Assembly: GCA_020698575.1 (NCBI GenBank) | Contig: CM036244.1 | Span: forward strand, 12,376,534 to 12,440,533 | Origin: Bostrychus sinensis | Lineage: Eukaryota; Chordata; Actinopteri; Gobiiformes; Eleotridae | DNA length: 64,000 bases | Direction: 5' to 3' | Shown here: positions 11,537 through 22,467 of the stretch, in pieces | How the letters are laid out: each line of letters begins with the position of its first letter | Numbering within the stretch: the stretch's first letter is position 1 | Made by a program: the position numbers and the translations under genes | Notes under the pieces: generated by a model | Database searches by the model: none | What the model was told of the DNA's origin: nothing | What the model saw: the letters and a program-made list of their open reading frames with translations, nothing else

Positions 11537-11840
11537 TGTCCTCTCATGGTTCCTTACATGGCTCCTCTGTTCCTCGTCCAAAGGTGGATTCCAGCAGCAT
11601 GCTAAAGAAGAGGATGAACTCTGCCCCGCTGTTTGATCGTCCCGCTAAGACGTTCCCCAACCCTCCTGTGAACGCCCAGGCCTTCCTGCAGCAAGGCTCG
11701 GCCGTCCCAGCCAACAACGTCCTGACCGGGACCAGCATCATCGACAAGTACTCGCGCATCCTCTTCCCGCTGTCGTTTGGAGCTTTCAACCTGGTTTACT
11801 GGATCGTCTACCTGACCAAGGACACTATGGAGATGTCAAG
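11537..11840 (+). CDS. gabra6: GABA-A receptor alpha subunit, penultimate/terminal exon (TM4)
   Basis: This exon encodes the end of a pentameric ligand-gated chloride channel subunit of inhibitory synapses. After an acceptor AG at 11535-11536, the frame gives about 74 residues of the variable TM3-TM4 cytoplasmic loop (Ser/Pro-rich, with a basic LKKR patch). The signature IDKYSRILFPLSFGAFNLVY then begins the fourth membrane helix (to about WIVYL), followed by the short extracellular tail TKDTMEMSR. KDTME after TM4 is typical of alpha-6 and alpha-4 subunits; I favour alpha-6 because of the TMExS tail, without an alignment. Codons are GC-rich at third positions, unlike the AT-rich surroundings, which supports a real exon. 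It ends AAG|GTGAAC, a good donor; unspliced, a TGA follows at 11842. The upstream exons (ligand-binding domain, TM1-TM3) are not in the window. Confidence 0.93.
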
Positions 11841-12471
11841 GTGAACAAACGGTTCTTAAATCTCAGTTATCCAGGCTGAAAAGAAGTCCTCTGGATGTTG
11901 GTTTTGAATATAAGATGTTTTGTCTTTCAACTTTGTCTTCAACCCTAAAAACCACATCCATATTACTTCTTTTTGACATGGTTGTTATACCAAACATATC
12001 ATTTTGTATGGACATTTGCAGTGAAAGTATAGCATAACTGAAATAAAATGCGCATGACTGCACTGAGTGTAAATTATGACGCTGACCAGCTTTCAGCTTC
12101 AATGTGGCTCTAACTGGAATACATTTTTACACCAGTATTTTGAAAACACTCTTTTTACATTTCAGTGTATCTTATGTACACTGACAATAAAATCATTCTT
12201 TTCTATTAAGGCAATGCTGAGATCTTAGTAATACTGCCTTAAATTTGCAAAACAAGATTGGTATTTATTCTACTGTTGTCTGAACAATCCAATAGTGTCG
12301 ATACAACAAATCTAAAATCAATTTAGATAATTCGTTTTGGAGACATACTGTGCAAATAAATGGATTTACAATGCATCGCCAAGGGATATATGTGGACAAA
12401 TTAAGAATCATTTCAATCAAGTTGTTTGTACTTGAGTAAAAGTACTGTTACCAAAAAATAATACTACTAAA
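11841..12471 (+). other. Alternative gabra 3' end or start of last intron
   Basis: If the donor at 11841 is skipped, TGA at 11842-11844 ends the protein and this stretch would be 3' UTR, with AATAAA at about 12043 and 12186. If the donor is used, it is the beginning of a 13.7-kb intron. The sequence cannot decide which form dominates. Confidence 0.45.
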
Positions 12472-12743
12472 GCAGAAATACTTGTATTTTATGGCACGTT
12501 CCCAGTCCAAGTGATATGTAAACAACAGAGAGCCTCTGTAATTATTGATACGTACTGTGAAGGTTTTGAGACATGTTTATGTTATTTCACCATCACATTG
12601 TGCCTTTTTACAAAAGCAGCCATCCACATCCTTAACATGACAATAATATGCAGTAGGATGTACACATAAAACATAGTTATTACATATGCGTAGATAAATG
12701 CATGTTGGGTATGCTTCATGCTCATGCTTAAGCTTGCAGACCT
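12472..12743 (+). repeat. Intronic duplicated segment A, copy 1
   Basis: About 270 bp matching 15048-15355 in the same orientation. Shared blocks include TGTATTTTATGGCAC, TATGTAAACAACAGAGA, CCTCTGTAATTATTGA, CATGTTTATGTNATTTCACC and TTACATATGCGTAGATAAAT. Identity is roughly 80% by eye, with a few indels. It may be a local duplication or an unrecognised repeat family. Confidence 0.75.
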
Positions 12744-13928
12744 TGTTGTTGTGATGCTATTATGTAAATCTACTTTTAAAGTACAAATTACTGCTATAAC
12801 AAAATCTACTACGAGTGCTACTTTTTCAAACTCAGGACCCACTCATTGCAAGATAAACATTACACCGACTTTGCTTGAGTAAAAGTAACATTTTCAGATT
12901 CCGTTGCCAAGTTTTCTGTTTTACATAAGTCAGTGCCAGAACCTGCTTCCAGCTTGCTACTTTTATTTTTATTTTATTTTCAACATAAAGCACAGAATTA
13001 TGTCCAATAGCAATAATACAGTTCTGCCAATAAGATCTGCAGCAGCATGAATTTATACCGAAATTGCTTTGACCCTAAAAGTCTGCCAACAAACAGGACA
13101 AAGTAGCACAAGTGATGAAATGACATTTGACCCTTAGGTTTAATGGTGTACAAAACACTTGCACAAGTTTTTTATCACTGCAGTCATTAAAGCTGGATTC
13201 TTTTCTTAGCTCTGCAACCTTGAGTATTCAATTCAAGTACAATAAAGTATTACTTATAGAAAAGTACTTCATAAATCAATATTTGAAATGTACAGTGTGT
13301 CTCCAGTGTTGTAAAGTTGCTTATTTATTTCATGGCATTATCCTTATGTGTGGGTGTATACAGAATGGGGGATGGTTCGTTCATTACAAATATGTCTATA
13401 TTATGTGATTTTTTTGCTCTGGTTTGTGTATGTTTACCAGCCAGAGAGAGCTTATATATAATTCACAAGCCCCTATAACTTCAGCTCTAATCATGTACCA
13501 TTTGACTTCTCCAATTGGGCCAATGCAGCTGAGAACCACATGCTTTATGAACACTGCAGTGTAATGTGAGACCAGTCGGCAGCTCTGGCAACATTTGTAT
13601 TTGTCATTCAGTGTTTTCCTATGGGCCTGGCTGGCGCTGCACCGTGCCAATGGGTTGTAGATGTCTGTAGGTGTCTGAGCATTGCGTATTCAGCAAATAT
13701 ACAGAGCAGTGAGAAAACACAAGGGTATACGAAGCGCTTGTAAAAACAAAAATAAAACATAGTTGGTGAAGGTTGAGATGGATCTTTGAACAAATAAATA
13801 TTACATTGCTGAAAGTGCGTGCCTTGCAAATAAAAGACTCTATTACCTGCAAATTAAGGTTGGAAAAGTAAGAATTATCTTTCTAGTAAAAATAGTGTAG
13901 ACATTTTTTCTAGTAGTGCGACATGCTG
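12744..13928. other. No gene; intron
   Basis: AT-rich intronic sequence. Open frames here show no recognisable protein motif and no splice pairing. Confidence 0.45.
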
Positions 13929-14190
13929 GGGTCCATGGTGGCAGAGTGGTTAGCACCCCTGCCTCTCAGCAAGGAGGGTGCGGGTTCCATCCTTGGGCAG
14001 GTTGATTATTATTCCTTGCAGTGGAGTCTGTATTTCCTCTAAAATTCCCAGAGTGAATAAATGTGAGTGTGAAAGGTTGTCTGTATTTATGTCTCTATGT
14101 CAGCCCTGGCTATTGCCCAGAGTGTACCCCGCCTCTGGCCCATAGTTGTTGGGATAGGCTCCAATCACCTCCTCTAAAGGGAATAAGCAG
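13929..14190 (+). repeat. Repeat R1 copy
   Basis: Contains GGCAGAGTGGTTAGCACC, CCTGCCTCTCAGCAAGG, GTCTCTATGTCAGCCCTG, GTGTACCCCGCCTCTGGCCC and GGGATAGGCTCCAATCACC in order. This is the same family as 3946-4820. Confidence 0.75.
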
Positions 14191-14278
14191 ACCAAGAGGA
14201 ATAAATGTTACACTGCTACATTTTTTTATGAGAATTGTCAGGTTTATAATTAGATTTCAATGCCCAGACAGTAACTGA

Positions 14279-14739
14279 TAGTGTTGTAGTGCCGGTATTG
14301 ATCTTGAAACCATTTTTACAGTCATGGTCTCATCTCGGTCTCCGCTGTAGTTTTACTTGGTCTTGTCTCAGTCTTGGATGTGGCGGTCTCAGAGATTTTA
14401 TTTACCAAACATTATAAGAAAATGCTATTCTTCCTAATTTTGGGGTAATAAGTTTTCCGCATTAGAAGAACCAGGAAAATGATCTGTCTCTGTTAGTTTG
14501 TGGAGCATTAGATCATTAAAATTATTATTAATGTGCTGTATTTCAACCACTTTTTAAAACTTTTTCCCTTAATTCACAGGGTTTGGTCTCGACCTTGTAT
14601 TGATTTTCCTTGGTCTTGACTTTGTCTCAGTCTTGACTCGGCCTTGAACCTTGAAAGTCTCTGCCTTGTCATGGTCTTAATTAACTCTGGACTCGGACTG
14701 GTCTTGGTTTCGATTAGTACGGACTTGACTGCAGCACTA
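14279..14739. mobile_element. hAT-like MITE rich in CTTGGTCTTGACTC motifs
   Basis: Starts TAGTGTTGTAGT and ends ACTGCAGCACTA (12-bp inverted repeats with two mismatches). The flanks GTAACTGA (14271-14278) and GTAGCCGA (14740-14747) agree at 6 of 8 positions, an aged 8-bp duplication. The subterminal regions are full of short GGTCTTGACTC/GTCTCAGTCTTG repeats. There is no coding capacity. Confidence 0.75.
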
Positions 14740-15047
14740 GTAGCCGACTAGGCGTTATCTTATTAACCTTGCTTTTTGCCTGTCATTGGTTCATTTTTGT
14801 AAGTGTCGTCTTGGTGTAGGTTCAGCTAACGCTCTCGTGTTTCTACATACATTGCCCACATTGCTAATTTGCATGTTGCATAGGTATCTAGTATATTAGC
14901 CTGATAGGTCTATAAAGAAACCTTATGTAGCAGTGTGATGAAATTAAGAGGCTGCCTATGCTTTGCAACAGTGCATTTGAAGTGTTTCATGTCCCATCAC
15001 TGCAGTCTAAACCTATTTGAAATGCCTCATCACCAAGTCATAATGTC

Positions 15048-15355
15048 CTTTCATGTATTTTATGGCACATTCCTGTCCAAATACATATGATTTATTGTAT
15101 GGTTATATGTAAACAACAGAGAATATGGCTTTGGACAAACATCTTATTTGCAGCCTCTGTAATTATTGAGACGTATTGTGATGGCTTTGAGGCATGTTTA
15201 TGTCATTTCACCATCACATGTGCCTTTTTACAATAGCTGCCATTCACATCCTTAGCATGACAATATAGGACGTACACACAAGACATAGCTATTACATATG
15301 CGTAGATAAATGTACATCAGATTTCCCATATGCTCTTCTCTTAAGCTTACAGACA
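15048..15355 (+). repeat. Intronic duplicated segment A, copy 2
   Basis: Direct-repeat partner of 12472-12743, with a roughly 35-bp extra stretch near 15080-15115 and another near 15125-15155 relative to copy 1. Confidence 0.75.
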
Positions 15356-15594
15356 AATGTTATGCTGCTGCATACTCGAGCATTTATTTATTTTTTTTTA
15401 AATGTGTGGGCTCAGATCTCCTTGCATATCTTTGCCGTGTGTTTCTGAAAAGGCTTAGTCCCTCAGGCTTGTACTGACTGGGACGTGTCAGATGACATGG
15501 CAGGGTTGGCAGGCGTCATGGTGCAGCTCTTTGACTGAACCACTTAGAGACACTGTCGAAACTGCTGCTGTTAATTGATTGGGACTGTAAGTGA

Positions 15595-15740
15595 TCAACC
15601 ACATCCTGACAGATTGGAAAAGCAGAAAGCAGTGATTTTTTTTTTTTCCTTCTCTCTAAGGATCGTTGCCAGCAAAGCACCCGGTATGTTGGAGATCCTA
15701 AAATTAAACAGGAGATTTAGCAGTGAATATATAATCTGCT
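15595..15740 (+). repeat. Intronic duplicated segment B, copy 1
   Basis: Resembles 19690-19835: a GACNGNNTGGAAAA-like start, a T-rich tract, then AAGGATCGTTGCCAGCAAAG and GTATGTTGGAGATCCTA against AAGATCTTTGCCAAACCC and GTATGTTTGAGGTCCTA. Roughly 70% identity by eye. Confidence 0.55.
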
Positions 15741-15984
15741 GCCTGTTTAGGACCACTGTATCAAATGTTGATAGTGCCAATCAGTGGCTAGCAATCTTCT
15801 TTCATTTTGGCTTTTATCTTTTTACCCCCAGCAAAGCATCTGCCTCCCAGCATGCAGTGAGTCACATATTAATTTGGAATAGGTTTCCTGGCTCGGGATT
15901 GGCACAAATATAACACTGGCTTGTGACCCATTAGAGCTGGATTTAAGTGGCTAGCAGTAGAAATAATAAAATCCATGTGGTTTT

Positions 15985-15991
15985 ATATAAA

Positions 15992-16029
<38 letters not shown>

Positions 16030-16675
16030 CTTTATTTATATAGCACTTTTAAAAAACAAGGTTTATAAAGTGCTGAACAGCACACAGCAATGTAAGACAA
16101 TAAAATCAACAAAGAAAAGACACATGCAAGAGTACAATTAGCCAGACAGAAGTACCAAAATAAAAAGTCATAGTAAAATAAATAAATAAATAAATAGGTT
16201 ATAAAAATGCCAGCCGATAAAAATGCATTTTAAGAAGTGATTTAAAAGATGACACCGATGGTGCCAGCCTTACCTTCTCAGGCAGGTCGTTCCAGAGTCG
16301 AGGGGCTCGGACCGAAAAAGCTCGGTCACCTTTTGTCTTGAGTCTCGACCCTGGAACAGCTAAAAGGGACCTGCCTGAGGATCTAAGGCTGCGGGGAGGC
16401 TCGTAGGGTGTTAGTAACTCAGCAATATAGCTGGGTGCCAGACCTAAACGAGCTTTAAAAGTAATCAGTAAAATCTTAAAATCAATTCTAAAACGCACAG
16501 GGAGCCAATGCAGCGAGGCTAAAACAGGGGTAATGTGTTGGTGTCTGTTAAAACCAGAGAGAAGCCGAGCTGCTGCGTTTTGAACAAGTTGGAGGCGAGA
16601 GAGGGATTTATTGTCAAGACCTGAGAGGAGAGAGTTGCAGTAGTTGAGTCTGGAAAAAATGAGAGCATTGATAAA
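15985..16675 (-). mobile_element. LINE 3' end, 5'-truncated (minus strand)
   Basis: Read on the minus strand, the last part of a non-LTR retrotransposon reading frame (see 16199-16498) is followed by a 3' region ending in TTTATATAGC-type sequence and a (TTA)n tail, seen on the + strand as (TAA)n at about 15990-16027. The 5' side stops abruptly at about 16675, where a TTAA MITE begins. It is a typical dead-on-arrival insertion. Confidence 0.85.
16199..16498 (-). pseudogene. LINE reverse-transcriptase ORF, C-terminal end
   Basis: Ninety-nine codons are open on the minus strand. The peptide has the C-terminal signature of fish LINE polyproteins: FKILLITFKARLGLAPSYIA, then LRSSGR, SRLKTKGDRAFSVRAPRLWN and a closing SFKSLLKMHFY. 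This tail lies after the reverse-transcriptase domain, so catalytic residues are absent. I cannot assign the clade with certainty (CR1/L2-like is my first guess). It is a fragment and not functional. Confidence 0.85.
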
Positions 16676-17219
16676 AAATATGTCCGATATTATGTTTTTT
16701 TCAGACTTTTCAAAATAGTTTTGGACACTTTTGCATTAGTATTTCATGTTTTATATCTTAAAATGTATATGTATGTATATGTCTTATTTTGGAGAGCTGT
16801 AACTTTTGATTTGCAGAGAACGCTTGGATTGGGTGTCTGTCACCCCCTGCTGGCAATGGTGGGGATTGGGCAAAAATGGCTTTTTAGCATGACTACTAGC
16901 AACACTAACAGATAGATAAAAGAGCTGACGTCTTTGTTGTGATGGCAATTTAAGCACTGAAATGTTCAGAACGAGTCTGGTGACAATGTATGGGCTTTAG
17001 AAACGCGCGGGAGCACTTCCTGGTTTAACTTATCTATGTAGAGCGGTGAGACTGAACGTTTTCCAGCTTTCAGAAGGGACAGGCTTAGCAAGCAGAATTA
17101 CTCAAACATGCATGAATGAAACAAAATACTACTCCAAGTATGTTTATGTGGTGCAAACAACATTATAACATGGTTAAAAGTGCAAAAAAATTTGATTTAG
17201 CATAACAGGGGACCTTTAA
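16676..17219 (-). mobile_element. TTAA MITE family B, copy 1 (minus)
   Basis: The right end reads AGCATAACAGGGGACCTTTAA (ending 17219), the complement of the family start TTAAAGGTCCCC. Shared internal blocks are CAAAATAGTTTTGGACACTT, CACCCCCTGCTGGCAATGG, GCCCATACA (as TGTATGGGCTTTAGAAA) and GAATGAAACAAAATAC. Relatives are at 18338, 44821 and 46329. The left end is worn. Confidence 0.75.
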
Positions 17220-17254
17220 GTAATCATATGCAGCCAGTGTAGCCAGTTTGCCGG

Positions 17255-17475
17255 TCCTATGCCCAGATAAATGGAGAGAGTGACATTCGGATGTAGGTTC
17301 TAATGTAGGTTCTCTCTACCTCTTCCCACTATCCAAAGACATGCATGTGTTAGGAAAATTGGTGAATCTAAATTTCTGAATGAGTGTGAGAGTGAATTGT
17401 TGTCTTGTCTGCACGTCTGTGTCAGCCCTGCAACGCTCCACTGTCCAGGGTGTACCTTGCCTTGTAGTCACCCCA
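17255..17475 (+). repeat. Repeat R1 fragment
   Basis: Has CAAAGACATGCATGTGTTAG, GAATGAGTGTGAGAGTGAAT, GTCTGTGTCAGCCCTG and CCAGGGTGTACC, the middle-to-end part of the R1 family. Confidence 0.65.
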
Positions 17476-18337
17476 GAAGAGAAAAGCCAAAAGGACAGAA
17501 GATGTTAATGTCCACATAGTACTCCATGTTTATGTTTACTGTGAGGAATGGAAAAGTGCCATAACACAAGCTTGGCTAATGGATCGATAACATCTGTCAG
17601 CAAACATGACAGCTGCCAACTTATACTTTAATATACTGATGCTGCTGGGACGGCATTGGAAAAATGTTTTGCTCAAAGTCCCTGGACATTTCTGAAATCG
17701 TAAATGTCCACTTTTATTATTCGTTCACACAGTGCTCAGTGGCAGCTCATTTGTAATCAACTTCAGGCGACATGTGACAGTATTTCTGCAAATTGAATGT
17801 CAGCGTTTACACTACAGCAACACATCTCAATTTGTTTCCCTCAGAGTGTACACAGGTTTTGTCAAGGCAGTTCTTGCAAAAGGCAAAACAGCATCCACTA
17901 CAAATGGTTAATGACTCGGTAGCAACAACATTAATATGTACTGTACGTCTGGAAATTTGACAGATTATTACATAACAGGGTAACAAGGGGTCAAAGCCAA
18001 AATGCATATAGATAATCAACTAGCCAGTGACTGAAGAGACAAAATGGACAAGTAATAATTGTACAACAAATCTGGCACAGTTGATTGTGGACAGATGCTA
18101 CTGCAACATCCCTTCTTGTATCAAACAAATGGAAAGCCATATGGTAACCTCAATACTGCACAGAAATTGATTTATTCACCACCAGTGTCCAGTACTGCTC
18201 ATATTAGTTTAAATGGAAAAAAGAAAGAAAGAAAAAAGTGTTATATAACTTTATTGCAAATGCATTGGAAATTCAAATTGCTGCTAGATATATTGCAGAT
18301 AGCCAGACAGTAGACCATTAAGGTAAAATCCTTCTAG
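17476..18337. other. No gene; intron
   Basis: No supported exon. Scattered open frames lack motifs and splice pairing. Confidence 0.4.
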
Positions 18338-18805
18338 TTAAAGGTCCCCTATCATGCTGAATTTACTTTTTTGAGCTTTTAATATTTCCACCTCAAAAAC
18401 ACACCTGTAGAAGTATTGTGTTTCATTCAGGTTTGTTTGAATAATCCTCTGCCCTTCTAACGATCTGGAAAAACAGAAAGTGCTCCTGCTCATTTCTAAA
18501 GCCCATACACCATCACCGGACTCGTTCTGATAATTCAATAAACTGCCGTCGCTATGGAGCAGTCAGCTTCCGTTAGTATCATGTTGCTAATATCCATGCT
18601 TAATAGCCATTTTATGCTCTGTCCATTCCCCACCGTTGCCAGCAGGGGGCAACATACATCTAATCCAAGCATTCTCTGCAAAGTCAAAGTAACAGCTCCC
18701 CAAAAGACATTATAAGTAATAAAATGTGAAATACTAATGCAAAGGCGTCCAAAACTATTTCAAAAAGCATGAAAAAATTGATGGAAAGTGCATAAACCGA
18801 CCAGT
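18338..18805 (+). mobile_element. TTAA MITE family B, copy 2
   Basis: Starts TTAAAGGTCCCCTATCATGC and carries TTTCTAAAGCCCATACACC, CACCGTTGCCAGCAGGGGGC, AATCCAAGCATTCTCTGCA and GGCGTCCAAAACTATTTC in the family order. The right end is eroded, with no clean TTAA. Confidence 0.8.
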
Positions 18806-18849
18806 GAATTGGGTTGTCCCTTATTTGAATGGGAACAAACATCCCTGTA

Positions 18850-19060
18850 TCATCTTCTTTCTTCGAGGCTTTTCCCTTGTGGGTTGCCACAGCAAATCAT
18901 CAGCCTCCTGGTGTGATACTCATTATGATTTTGTGTAAGTGTTACACCAGATGCTCTTCATGATGTAACTTTTAGCCTTTTGCTTTTTATCTGTGCTCCG
19001 GACCAGTACAACACTGGAACCCCTTGTGGCTGGATTAATCCTTATTTGCAAGCATGTAAT
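18850..19060 (+). repeat. SINE-like repeat 'R2' (CTTGTGGCTGGATT type), degenerate
   Basis: Order of blocks: GGTTGCCACAGCAAATCATC, GCCTCCTGGTGTGATA, AGATGCTCTTCATGATGTAA, CACTGGAACCCCTTGTGGCTGGATT. Related copies are at about 15815-15945, 36475-36985 and 42700-42830. A T-run follows (19122-19146). Confidence 0.55.
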
Positions 19061-19689
19061 TGGTCAAAGTTTGTTGCCACACATGTAAAAACCTCTTCTT
19101 CAACCTCATGTTTAAATATGTTTTTTTTTTTTTTTTTTTTTTTTTTGATTCTGAAACAGTAAAATGTCTATCACACTTCATGCAGGAGAATGGGATGGTG
19201 TAATGCCTTGCAACAGCCCCTTGTTCATTGTATTGGCATAAAAATATACTCTATAACGAAATATCACATCCGGCGCTTCCTTTTTCCTCTATAGAAATGT
19301 GTACACAGCGAAAGTGACCTGGACTCAAAGCAGATAGCAGTGCATGACGGAGGCCTTTTTTCCCCCCTTTTGTCGCTTTGCTTTCATAACGGGAAAAAGG
19401 CCCTCCTGCAAAGATGAGCCGGACCAGAAGAAAAGGCTGCCTCGTGAGTGTGTGCGCAGGTGGATGTGAGGTTACAGCCATACAAGTGTGGTACAAATGT
19501 GCAATGGCAGCCGAGCTCTAGCCACTGGAGGCTATTTTAATGAATAGCAGCATTCAGGGCAAGACATGAAGGAAACAAATTTGGAAAAAAAAAAACTCGC
19601 TTCCTTCCATGAGGGGCCCCAGCTGGTTGGCAGACTGGTTACTGATGCTACAAGCTGTATTTAGTGTCAGGGAGGCTAACAGCATGGAT

Positions 19690-19835
19690 AGGCCTTGCTC
19701 TGCTCTATTGGCCGTCAGACCGGAAAAAAACAAAGAACTGTGATTTGTTTTACTCTAAAGATCTTTGCCAAACCCCCAGTATGTTTGAGGTCCTAGAGAT
19801 TTTGCTATGAATTATTTGATGACTATACCTAATAA
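19690..19835 (+). repeat. Intronic duplicated segment B, copy 2
   Basis: Diverged partner of 15595-15740, in the same orientation, 4.1 kb downstream and inside the same presumed intron. Confidence 0.5.
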
Positions 19836-20679
19836 ATACAGTGCTAGTCAGTGTCTACTGTTAATTACAATGTAGAAATTCACTCCTTCAAAATTGCTGT
19901 AGAAGAAAAATTGTGTTGCTAAGCTAGTTATTCATGCTGCATGTAGTTTTGCTCACAGGCTGATGGTACTCAGGAGTTTTGTTAACTTCAAGTCCTAATT
20001 TAGGTTCATTTAGAGCCACTTTTATTCTGGTTTTAGTCTTGCTTGGGTTATGGTCAAATTTGAAGTGTAGACCACTGCTTAGTCCTGGTTTAGTCTTGGT
20101 TTAGACATGGATTAGTCCTGGTTCGGTCCTTGTTTAGTCCTTGTGTATTTAGTTGTGCGTTTTTCTCCGTTAATTTTTATTTTATCTCTTGATTTGACCA
20201 GTCTTTGACCTATATTTATGCTCATTTTAGTTCATTAAAGATGCTCTGTTGAAGCCTTTTTCTCTGTGGTGATACTCATGTAGTTGTGTAAAAAATACTA
20301 TAATGACTTTGTATGATACTATTCTCTGTATTATTAATGCAAGTTATCACTCTGTTTGGTACAGTAGCAAGTCAAATCCAGCCCCAGGAGGTCAAAAGCC
20401 ACGTACAACACATTTAAACCACTCTATTGTTGTAGGAAGAGGGAAAAGCCAAAATAAAAGAAGAAGAAGCTGTTAAGTGCATGGTCAAATGTATGTATAG
20501 TACTCTGCAAACACAGCATATTCATGTCTTCACTTGTGAGGGTGAGGAGTTGAATGTGTACCATAATACAGGCCATCACACTACCAGAGCGCTCAAAAAG
20601 CAACTCCTCTCCATCGTTTCCCATAAATCAAATCCACTAAATGCCGTTTCCAACTCAATTCCTATTTTCTAGCACGCAG
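19836..20679. other. No gene; short TAGTCCTGGTTTAGTC repeats
   Basis: The stretch 20035-20145 holds several diverged copies of a TAGTCCTGGTTTAGTC motif. The complementary form is seen at about 40056-40200, and a single copy near 2825. No coding sequence is supported. Confidence 0.5.
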
Positions 20680-20930
20680 CCATAGCCATAACTTTGGCAT
20701 AATGATCATTCAATTACAGACCGCTCCAAGTATACGATATGAACCGAGATGCATTATCTATCATCTTTTTGTTGGCCGCCTCGTGGGAATTGCAACAATC
20801 CGCGTTCGTCATTAAGCTTGCTTGTGTGAAAATCTACCTCGGTTTATGTGTGAACAGTCAAGCGGAGAAATGCGATCACTTGTACAATAAATATTTATCA
20901 CTAAAGACAACACCATTTTGTTCTTGTTCC
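20680..20930. other. Candidate conserved non-coding element
   Basis: A repeat-free block with balanced composition and several homeodomain-like ATTA/TAAT and AATGATCATT-like motifs, unlike the MITE-rich surroundings. An open frame runs through it from 20739 but has no recognisable domain, and its second half (from about 20930) is low-complexity. No alignment is available, so this is inference from texture only. Confidence 0.3.
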
Positions 20931-21830
20931 TCGATTCCCGCATACAGTACAAGCGTTTTCCTGCCTCCTCCTCTCTCTAACCGTGTTTCGCATCTCTCAC
21001 TCAATCTTAATGTCAGCATCGTTCCCAAACCCACCCTCTCAGTCTGCCTACCTCCTCCTCCATCTTCCTCTTACTGCCATGCCCTCTTTTATCCAACGGG
21101 ACGTCCCGACAGGAGAGGCAGAGAGTGTCTCCTGTTCCCTCACTGCTGCAGCATTCATCATCCAGTCATCTTAATGCACATAGGAGTCGTGTCCCGGTGG
21201 GTCAGGACTATCAATCACTCTTACTGTCTCTGCATGGACGCATACTGAGAACGCAGTTACTTGAGTAAATACAGTTAATGCAGTTGGACAGGCTTTTTCA
21301 AAAGAGAAATGGTCCCATGTCAAAAAGGTTAAGAGTTGAACCACTAAAAAGACCACGTTTTAGTCCATCTGCCAATGCCCATTTAGTGCATGGAAGAGCA
21401 ACAAAGGCATTAAACTCCCACTTTAGATGAACACTTTTAATATTTAATACGGCAGGTTTGAAATTCTGTGCTTAAAAATTATGATCAGTGGGACTCATTC
21501 ATGAACCCTTCTTATGAGCAAATTTGCACTTAAGCCCTTCTTTTTTCTTAACTAAAAAATCTTATGGAAGAACAAATCCAAAAACAGGTCTGAGGACTCT
21601 TACGCACGGAAATTCTGCTGTGCTCTCTCTGCAAACAGACATCACTAAACTCATGTCTGATGACCATAGAAACTTTAGAGGAAGTTTCTTGTCCTAATAT
21701 ATAAATTCTATGTAAATGCCATGTTAATGAAGAGAGTGGTGTTCTCAGTTACGTTACATGTTCCACTGAGAAGACTCAGGGAGCTTGAGAAAGTGTCATA
21801 AATCCAACTTGATGTTCTCTTAAGCAGTTC

Positions 21831-22467
21831 TTAAGCTGGGGACACATTGCACGATTTTCTCAGTCGTTCCAGATTCTGAAAAGACTAGGAGCACACACTA
21901 ACTAACTAAATGGTAAACAAACATGGACGCTACCTGGGTCGCTGTTGCTGTTGTGTGTGTAGCTATCTGTTTGGAAAAAAGGAAAAAGAAAAAATGGCTA
22001 CGTATCCAGTTTTGCTTGGGTATCGCTCAACTTTCTTCGGTGTTTGCCATGGTTGTTTATGTTTTCTTCTTCTTCTTCTTCAAATTTCCACTTATATTTT
22101 CCCGCCGCTTCCTGTTGGTTTGTCTGCTTTCTGACGCTATTTCCTGTGTCCTATCAACTGTTTTTCATTGGCCGCTGGACACCATGAATTCCCAGTTGGA
22201 TCTGTAAACAGCACACACTACAGGAGTGTGCGTCTAGAGTCAGCTTTAAAATTCAAACATGTCTGATTGCTTGCGACTGACGTCAGGCTGGGTTTTTGCG
22301 GTGCACACACTTGCCGATTCGAGTCTTTGAACATCACACACTAACGGATTTCAGGGCCGACTGGTGATTACGATTCCCTGCAACTAGTGTTGTCTGGTAA
22401 AGACTCGCTGCAACTGTGAATCGTTATAAAATCGGGCAAAAAATCATGTAGTGTGTCCCCAGCTTTA
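21831..22467. mobile_element. PIF/Harbinger-like element with TTA target duplication
   Basis: Inverted ends AGCTGGGGACACATTGCACG (from 21834) and the complement of AGCTGGGGACACACTACATG (to 22464) match over about 25 bp with a few changes. Both are flanked by the 3-bp repeat TTA (21831-21833, 22465-22467), the PIF/Harbinger hallmark. A short plus-strand frame at 21923-22207 starts with a hydrophobic segment followed by a KRKKKKW basic cluster, resembling the beginning of a Harbinger-encoded protein. The rest is lost. Length is 631 bp, internally deleted. Confidence 0.88.

Noticed and set aside
13608..13852. Minus-strand open frames with a hydrophobic Cys-rich peptide
   Set aside because: Two overlapping frames, no signal of purifying codon use, no family likeness.
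20739..21248. 169-codon open frame
   Set aside because: No recognisable domain; the second half is Ser/Pro low-complexity from a pyrimidine-rich stretch, with no codon bias or splice signals. Better explained as non-coding.
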